DNA of 45,720 nucleotides from Dehalococcoidia bacterium (GTDB lineage Bacteria; Chloroflexota; Dehalococcoidia; GIF9; AB-539-J10). Position 1 is the stretch's first letter, and each line of letters begins with the position of its first letter. The position numbers and the translations under genes were made by a program. The notes beneath the pieces are model-generated. The model made no database searches and was not told where the DNA came from. It saw nothing but the letters and a program-made list of their open reading frames with translations. The stretch covers positions 1 through 45,720 of the forward strand of contig PWUU01000104.1 of NCBI GenBank assembly GCA_003562475.1, given 5' to 3'. Of the stretch, positions 40,730 through 45,720 are shown in pieces.

Positions 40730-41422
40730 ATGTTCGTGATCTCTGAACGTTGGAAAAGTGCCTACCCCAATGCGATGGTCGCCGTTCTTGTGGTGAGAGG
40801 AGCGAGAAACACGACGGAGCACGCTGACCTGGAGCGGATGAAGAGAGCCCTGGAAGCAGAACTACATGCCCGCTTTCGGAACCCGGATGATATCAAGTCG
40901 CTGAGAGAAATACGGGCATACACCTCTTACTACAAGCGCTTCGGGAAGACCTACCACCTCGCTCAGCAGTTGAAGACGATAGCCATCAAACGGAAACCGC
41001 TTCCCACCGTATCCGCGCTGGTGGATGTCATGTTCATGGCCGAGATGAAGAACTTCCTGCTCACCGCGGCGCATGATCTGGCAACAATGGTCCCCCCGGT
41101 AACTGTCGACGCCGGCACTGGCACTGAGAGTTACACGAAGCTCAGTCAGGAACTGCAAGTGGTCAAGCAGGATGACATGATGGTTGTCGACACGGAGGGG
41201 GTACTATCGACTGTCATTCATGGCCCTGACTACCGGAGCAGGATCACACTCCACACTAGCGATGCCGCATACGTAGTCTACGCGCCCGACGGCATCCAGA
41301 AAGAACAGGTCTGCCGTCACCTGCGGGACATCAAGGAAGGTGTTCTACTCTTCTCGCCCTCCGCGTGTGTCGAATGCGCCAGGGTGCTTTCAGCGTACGG
41401 CGTAGAGGATGTCGAGGTGTGA
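40730..41422 (+). CDS. B3/B4 tRNA-binding-domain protein
   Basis: 230 residues, related to the B3/B4 editing domain of phenylalanyl-tRNA synthetase beta chains but stand-alone. PLPTVSALVDVMFMAEMKNFLLTAAHDLATM is the marker segment, preceded by an N-terminal helical part and followed by LSTVIHGPDYRSRITLHTSDAAYVVYAP. Such free-standing proteins may edit or deacylate tRNA; role not settled. Start ATG 40730 with AGGTG 5 bases before; a TTG at 40703 is also in frame. Confidence 0.88.
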   Translation: MFVISERWKSAYPNAMVAVLVVRGARNTTEHADLERMKRALEAELHARFRNPDDIKSLREIRAYTSYYKRFGKTYHLAQQLKTIAIKRKPLPTVSALVDVMFMAEMKNFLLTAAHDLATMVPPVTVDAGTGTESYTKLSQELQVVKQDDMMVVDTEGVLSTVIHGPDYRSRITLHTSDAAYVVYAPDGIQKEQVCRHLRDIKEGVLLFSPSACVECARVLSAYGVEDVEV

Positions 41423-41845
41423 TCTGATACTTGATGCACCGGGACCTCCTGGCATGAGTATCCCGTGACCGGTTGCCCGGCTCGAAAGGTGGTGGTTTCG
41501 CACGGAACACCGACCGTGGAGCACTCACCTGCCGGCCGCCAGCCTTGCCACCGATAGCAACGAGTCACCCGTCGTTGCCGATCACGCGAAATCTGGAAGA
41601 GTGAGTGACGCACAGGAGACACTGGCCGGATTCATCTGGACAAATACTCTCTCCGGTAGGATTGGGAGTTGTATTTTCTCCACTCACGGCTGCTGTGAAA
41701 CAATCTCGATGGTCTTAGTTACCAGCACGCTGCCTTTCTTGACGACCAGGTCCAGCAGTCCGATAAGCCAATCCATAGCTAAAGTGTACCGTCAGGATGC
41801 AATTGTCTGCGAAGACCCTGGCAGAGGACAATTCAGCGACCCGCT
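41423..41845. other. Gap without a gene
   Basis: About 420 bases between a plus-strand and a minus-strand gene (convergent). I see no gene, tRNA or clear terminator. Confidence 0.45.
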
Positions 41846-42373
41846 TCATCGTTCAGATCTTGCGGCTTGGCGCTGGATCTGGATCTCAATGGCTGGCCTT
41901 ATCCTCCCCAGAAATCTATCGTCGAGATAGACGTCTATGATATCGCTACCAAGCTGCACTATCCTCACCGTGATAGCATCGCTTGCTCTGGCTTGTTTCA
42001 TCTCCACGATAACATCTAAGAAATCCAGGTCAACCTCGGCGCCTCCGTAACGATCCTCAAAGCCAACCACATACGACTCGTAGACTGTTCCACCCTCCAC
42101 ATACGCACCAGCGGCTTTGCCGAGGACCTTGAACTCCTTAACGGTTTCACCTGTGGCCGTATTGACGAGAGTAAACCTGTCCAACTCTTGTCTGTAGTCC
42201 GCAGGCAACTCGGCTATTGCTTTCGGCGTGACATGGCCCGAACTGAGGCCCAGGTAAACAGCCACCCCACCCACCACCATGCCCACCACCGCCACAATCA
42301 GTATGACGAACACTCTAGACATGGCGCGTCCCCGCGCTCCCTGCAGAGTTCTCGTGACTCCGTCCGATTGCAT
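41846..42373 (-). CDS. Membrane-anchored protein of unknown function
   Basis: 175 residues. A short basic N terminus, one membrane helix (about 20-43: VFVILIVAVVGMVVGGVAVYLGL) and a C-terminal outer domain of mostly beta pattern (RFTLVNTATGETVKEFKVLGKAAGAYVEGGTVYESYVVGF; AEVDLDFLDVIVEM). Not recognised. The start at 42373 is preferred over ATG 42322 because GGAGG lies 9 bases before it. Stand-alone. Confidence 0.72.
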   Translation of the reverse strand: MQSDGVTRTLQGARGRAMSRVFVILIVAVVGMVVGGVAVYLGLSSGHVTPKAIAELPADYRQELDRFTLVNTATGETVKEFKVLGKAAGAYVEGGTVYESYVVGFEDRYGGAEVDLDFLDVIVEMKQARASDAITVRIVQLGSDIIDVYLDDRFLGRIRPAIEIQIQRQAARSER

Positions 42374-43017
42374 GTGAATCCCCCTCCCCGTTACAACGTA
42401 TGCGCCCAGTGATGTGATTCGGGCCTCTGCAGGATACCACTCTCTGCGCCCAGTAACATCATGTTACTCCAACAAGTGAAGAGACTCGAAGAAGAACTGA
42501 ACCGTAACCTAACCGGTCACGTCGGAACCCAGGCTACTTAAAGTGAAGTATTATCACTGACCTGGCGCCTGTGCGGCTCCACCTACACATTCTCTTGAAG
42601 CCTGGGCTGTCCTACCCGGGCAGCTTCCGATCAGCTATTCAAAGCTCATCATCTGAGGTCGTTGTGACTGCAAACCGTTTAATATGTTTACCTATTACCG
42701 TCACCCCTGTTGAAGTTCGAGTTTCGAAGTAGTAGGCTGCGAGCACGACCAACTCTTGACATGATACTGGTCGAGTGCGACTATTGGCCACAGAGTGCCA
42801 TGTCAAGCGCTATGGACCATCATGGCGAATCGAGTAACCGTTTGAATCCTGTACTGGATCGCAACTTGAAAGGTGTCTCTCGTTTCAGAAGTGCGTGGAC
42901 CTTGTGAAGTACTCATCGGCGTAGCACGGACGATTATCAAGAAGGCACCTGCTGGCTTTGAATCTCCGCTTCGATCCACCGGGGTCGCTAGCGGCGACAG
43001 TGTAAGAGAGGTGAGCA
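42374..43017. other. 640-base gap with an operator-like palindrome
   Basis: More AT-rich than most of the window and without a supported gene. It separates divergent genes and should hold both promoters, but I cannot place them. See the palindrome at 42452. Confidence 0.45.
42452..42468. promoter_or_regulatory. 17-base palindrome
   Basis: AGTAACATCATGTTACT, perfect 8-base arms around one C, 79 bases before the start of the membrane protein at 42373. A plausible repressor site. Confidence 0.45.
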
Positions 43018-43200
43018 ATGTCAGCACCAGAAGGTCCCGTAATCGACCCTGATGATCCCCAGGTGCAGCTAAGAATTGCCCTGGCCACCTGCATAGCTCA
43101 AGAGGTTCGAGCCGGCAGATCCAGGGAAGAAGCCGCTGCCATATGTCATCAGAGGCTGAAGGAGCAACTGGAGTCACATCGTGAAGAGAATCCTGCATGA
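43018..43200 (+). CDS. Small acidic protein of unknown function
   Basis: 60 residues: an acidic start (SAPEGPVIDPDDPQ) then a helix with LRIALATCIAQEVRAGRSREEAAAICHQRLKEQLES. Not recognised. Coding is supported by GAGAGG 8 bases before the ATG at 43018 and by an amphipathic helical pattern. Isolated gene. Confidence 0.5.
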   Translation: MSAPEGPVIDPDDPQVQLRIALATCIAQEVRAGRSREEAAAICHQRLKEQLESHREENPA

Positions 43201-43382
43201 TGGCCTTAACACGGGCTGTAATCTCAGCGTGTGCTGGGCCCATGGCAGTACCGGCATCAAGGATCCCGCAGGGTAAGGGTGGCACAGGTTGCTCCTTCTT
43301 ACGTGGAGAAGAGCGGAAGAACCCACCGACAATGATTACGTCCTCGAAAAAGGGGCTCGTCCTGCATGTCCTGTCGTTTCTT

Positions 43383-43922
43383 CTACTCAATTACAAATGA
43401 GGCTATTACGTGGTCAAACACCTCTTCACGCGCGGGATACAATTCTTCCGTTGAATAGCATTCAATTCTGTATTCCCTGTCATTGACCAGGAATATGACC
43501 CATTTGGCTCTCTTGTCGGGATGCTGCGTGAAGGCTACTTCATATGCCTGTCTATCATTTACCACAACGAAGCCGTCTCTCGAGATACTCTGTCGGTCTA
43601 TGTATCCAAATCCTTTCACCTCTGCGAGACTCCCAAACCATGTGGTGTGGACAGAGATTACAATCCTCGTTTGTTCTCCTGCCTTGGTAAACACCTCCAC
43701 TTTCTCAAAAGGAGGCCCGAATTGCGGAACCTCCGTTTCCCAATCCTCGGGATAATCAAAGCCAAGCCCAAGGTCATAGTCATAAGTTCGGAGGTATCCC
43801 GGTGTACTTGGCGCTACCGGCATGGTCTGCGGAGGAGTGTTTGCAGGTGCACATGACAGACCAGGAATGGTGGACACCACCAGCCCTACTATCGCGACGC
43901 CCAAGCCCAACCTCCTGTTCAT
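43383..43922 (-). CDS. Lipoprotein with PsbP-like fold
   Basis: 179 residues. Lipoprotein signal with the cysteine at 24 (STIPGLSC), Pro/Thr-rich linker (APANTPPQTMPVAPSTPG), then a domain with YDLGLGFDYPEDWETEVPQFGPPFEKVEVFT, ending YSTEELYPAREEVFDHVIASFVI. The YPxxW element and length suggest a PsbP/MOG1-like fold common among surface lipoproteins. Start ATG 43922, or ATG 43931 three codons earlier; no strong ribosome site for either. Function unknown. Confidence 0.75.
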   Translation of the reverse strand: MNRRLGLGVAIVGLVVSTIPGLSCAPANTPPQTMPVAPSTPGYLRTYDYDLGLGFDYPEDWETEVPQFGPPFEKVEVFTKAGEQTRIVISVHTTWFGSLAEVKGFGYIDRQSISRDGFVVVNDRQAYEVAFTQHPDKRAKWVIFLVNDREYRIECYSTEELYPAREEVFDHVIASFVIE

Positions 43923-44070
43923 CAAGGACATGTACCACAGGCACAACCGCAGTGTCAAAAGTAGTCTGTCCGCAACTTGATGGTGACCGATTCCATCCTC
44001 TGCATACACGCGAACGGCCTGATGGGAACTCCAGCAGCGAGCGACGGCAGCCTGACTGACTGTGGGATTA

Positions 44071-44523
44071 TTACGGTGCCAGCCCCCTGGTCGAGAACCC
44101 CCAGACCAGGAGTCCGACAATCACAACGACGACTACGATGAGGGCAATTACCCGCCACCTGCCACTAGGACCGCTCAGGCCGCAGTCGGCGTCTTCACCG
44201 CGCAGGGGCACGATGCACACGAAGCGAAGCGGGTCCTTTCCTGTGTTGACCAACTGGTGGGTCTCGTTCGGCTGTATGAGAATTGCTGATCCCTCGCTGA
44301 ACGGAGCGTTGCCCCAGGCTCCCTTGAGAACTCCTTCGCCTCTCAAGATGAGCACCTCATGCTCAAATTCATGAGAGTGGTCTGAACTGGCGCCTCCAGG
44401 AGGAACATCGAACACCCGCATCGCGAAGGTGGGCGCTTTCTCTTGATCACCAAAGATGACGCGCTTACTCGCGCCCTCCCCATAGGGAAACGATGGTATC
44501 TCTTCAATATTACGTATGAGCAT
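44071..44523 (-). CDS. Cupin-domain protein with C-terminal membrane helix
   Basis: 150 residues. Cupin barrel (about 1-110) with motif 1 PPGGASSDHSHEFEHEVLILRGEG (His-x-His and Glu metal ligands) and motif 2 ILIQPNETHQLVNTG. A linker (SGPSGRWR) leads to a strongly hydrophobic helix VIALIVVVVVIVGLLVWGF and a short tail. So a tail-anchored cupin with the barrel inside the cell. Ribosome site GGGGAGG 6 bases upstream of ATG 44523. Substrate unknown. Confidence 0.85.
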   Translation of the reverse strand: MLIRNIEEIPSFPYGEGASKRVIFGDQEKAPTFAMRVFDVPPGGASSDHSHEFEHEVLILRGEGVLKGAWGNAPFSEGSAILIQPNETHQLVNTGKDPLRFVCIVPLRGEDADCGLSGPSGRWRVIALIVVVVVIVGLLVWGFSTRGLAP

Positions 44524-45164
44524 TTGAATCCTCCCCTCGTGATGGCCTACTCCGATACATCAGACCCGTATCGACACTTGCGTGGCAACTGGTGTCGCTT
44601 CCTGGCTGCACACACACTCCTCCCAAGCCCAACCTGTTCACCGCAATTCTTGCGATGTGAGCATCTGAGAACTCATGAACTCAGGTAGTCAGCGCCGAGA
44701 CTCCAGCCATCGTGACCATCTTACTATCCATTTGTTCGGCGGTGTCAAAGACGCGCTCGAAGTCGCGAGGGTCAGGGGTCTCATCGAATGCGTGTAGCTC
44801 CCCCATCCTGTCGACACAACGCTTCACGATAACCGGGTGGTCGTCTCAAGGTGATTCACCCGGAACATCGACCCCTTTGTAAGCTCAACGCGAGTGCCGA
44901 AGCGTTCGTGGTTTCGGCCAACACCGCCCTGTTCCTTTCTGTGCCATAGCATTATCTCCTAAATCGGGACATCCACGCGAATATCAATGCGCGTAGAATC
45001 CCGAAGCATTCACATCGCGCCTGTCTATTCTCAGCATGACGTCTCCATCCAGCCGGTTCTTCACGAGAAATTGACATTTGTCTGGTAGGCTTCCGTCGTG
45101 TGTTGACAATGGAAACGTTGGCCAGACTCACACATGAAGCTGATGGTTTGGGAGGCCATAGCAA
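44524..45164. other. 640-base gap holding a possible broken gene
   Basis: Contains the frame-disrupted stretch described at 44681-44952 and two perfect TTGACA boxes (45071, 45103) before the last gene, neither with a good -10 partner. Confidence 0.4.
44681..44952 (-). pseudogene. Possible small frame-disrupted gene
   Basis: From ATG 44952 (AGGAG just upstream) one frame reads MLWHRKEQGGVGRNHERFGT and on to VNHLE; a second frame continues DDHPVIVKRCVDRMGELHAF then DETPDPRDFERVFDTAEQMDS and ends at 44681. A single frameshift near 44835 would join them into about 90 residues. No family recognised. Confidence 0.3.
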
Positions 45165-45720
45165 ATGTGTAAATCCAGGCTGGTGAGACTCTTTTCCGCG
45201 CTCGTCTGCGTGGCTGTGCTCGGCGTTGCCGTAATCGCGCCGGGAGTGGCGCTGGCAGACGAAAATGGCGAGGCGCCGCGGGAGATCCCCACGGTATTCC
45301 AGGCTAACCCGAAGTTCCCGTCGATGACCGGGCCGGCGGACACCACGTTCAAGTTTGAGGTGGAGTTCACGTTCCGGTCGGGTGAGGGAAGGGGCAGGTC
45401 GTTCGATCTTGCGGTCACGGGACCGCCCGGCTGGCTGACCTACATTGCCGAGTCGCAGTACAGCCTGGACCGGCAGATTTCGGCCATCTTTCTCGAGCCG
45501 TATGCGGTGAGGCAGCCGGTGGTGGTGGTTGCGGTTGCGCCGTTCTGGCTGTACCCGGAACCGGGAGACTATCCCATCGAGCTGCGCGCCTCTGCAGGTG
45601 ACATCCAGGACGTGGTGGCCATGACGGCGACCATTACCGCGAGGTACGGGCTCAATGCGGAGACCCTGACCGGGCGGTTGAGCACGAAGACGACTGCCGG
45701 CAAAGAGGCCGCATTCGGCA
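45165..45720 (+). CDS. Secreted protein with NEW3/Ig-like domain, truncated by the window end
   Basis: The first 185 residues of a longer protein. A signal peptide (about 1-31, LGVAVIAPGVALA) is followed by TGPADTTFKFEVEFTFRSGEGRGRSFDLAVTGPPGWLTYI and EPGDYPIELRASAGDIQDVVAMTATITARYGL, the pattern of NEW3-type beta-sandwich domains (COG1470-like) found in secreted and membrane proteins. The gene runs off the right edge, so a C-terminal membrane anchor cannot be checked. GGAGG lies 9 bases before ATG 45165. Confidence 0.75.
   Translation, partial: MCKSRLVRLFSALVCVAVLGVAVIAPGVALADENGEAPREIPTVFQANPKFPSMTGPADTTFKFEVEFTFRSGEGRGRSFDLAVTGPPGWLTYIAESQYSLDRQISAIFLEPYAVRQPVVVVAVAPFWLYPEPGDYPIELRASAGDIQDVVAMTATITARYGLNAETLTGRLSTKTTAGKEAAFG

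Noticed and set aside
42661-42745. Possible tRNA (GTTCGAGTTTC resembles a T-loop)
   Set aside because: No matching acceptor, D or anticodon stems can be drawn around it.
42803-43390. 195-codon minus-strand open frame
   Set aside because: No ribosome site or domain; it overlaps the better-supported small gene at 43018 on the other strand.

Overview
The window looks like chromosomal DNA of an uncultured, GC-rich bacterium. The best guess is Chloroflexota, in or near Dehalococcoidia. Reasons: a complete archaeal/vacuolar-type (A/V-type) ATPase operon, a tubulin/FtsZ-like GTPase next to a surface protein with immunoglobulin-like repeats, a DUF61 gene (a family I know mainly from archaea), several promoters with almost no leader, and hairpin repeats carrying a GTAGGGG motif. 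This placement is inference; there is no rRNA marker here, and I found no tRNA, rRNA, CRISPR array or intact insertion sequence.

Layout. Positions 1-2200: two small HicB/HicA toxin-antitoxin pairs set in a mosaic of hairpin repeats, including tandem 55-base units. 2200-9600: prepilin peptidase, a metallo-beta-lactamase-fold hydrolase with an unknown partner, a LuxR-type regulator lacking its phosphoacceptor aspartate, an envelope protein plus tubulin-like GTPase pair, and a low-affinity phosphate transporter. 9600-19050: on the minus strand, amrS-AMMECR1-DUF47-pit; then dephospho-CoA kinase on plus; then a minus-strand operon of sugar kinase, DapA-family aldolase, endonuclease V, release factor 2 (with an intact programmed +1 frameshift), a gluzincin peptidase and a peptide-binding lipoprotein.

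19100-29030: the A/V-type ATPase operon H-I-K1-K2-E-C-F-A-B-D followed by DUF61. The membrane rotor gene is duplicated, and the first copy has an arginine where an ion-site glutamine is expected. 29040-34440: rpsP-khpA, a bifunctional nuclease family protein, aldo/keto reductase, SDR oxidoreductase and RarA. 34560-36110: a KduD-like dehydrogenase followed by decayed pieces of an HpcH/HpaI aldolase and an MFS transporter. With the kinase and aldolase at 17-19 kb these suggest sugar-acid (2-keto-3-deoxygluconate) metabolism. 36290-38280: a Gls24/AmaP/DUF2273 envelope cluster and a lipoprotein cyclophilin. 38540-45720: a phosphotriesterase-family hydrolase with an operator-like palindrome, then a looser region of remnants, small proteins, a B3/B4-domain protein, a membrane-tailed cupin, a lipoprotein and a truncated secreted protein at the edge.

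How it fits together: the ATPase couples ion flux to ATP; the phosphate transporter and its DUF47 partner supply phosphate; the sugar-acid enzymes may feed central carbon metabolism; and an unusually large share of the window is devoted to the cell surface. Five transcription units (prepilin peptidase, amrS, coaE, sugar kinase, rpsP) have -10 boxes only 8-12 bases before the start codon, which argues for routine use of leaderless or near-leaderless mRNAs.
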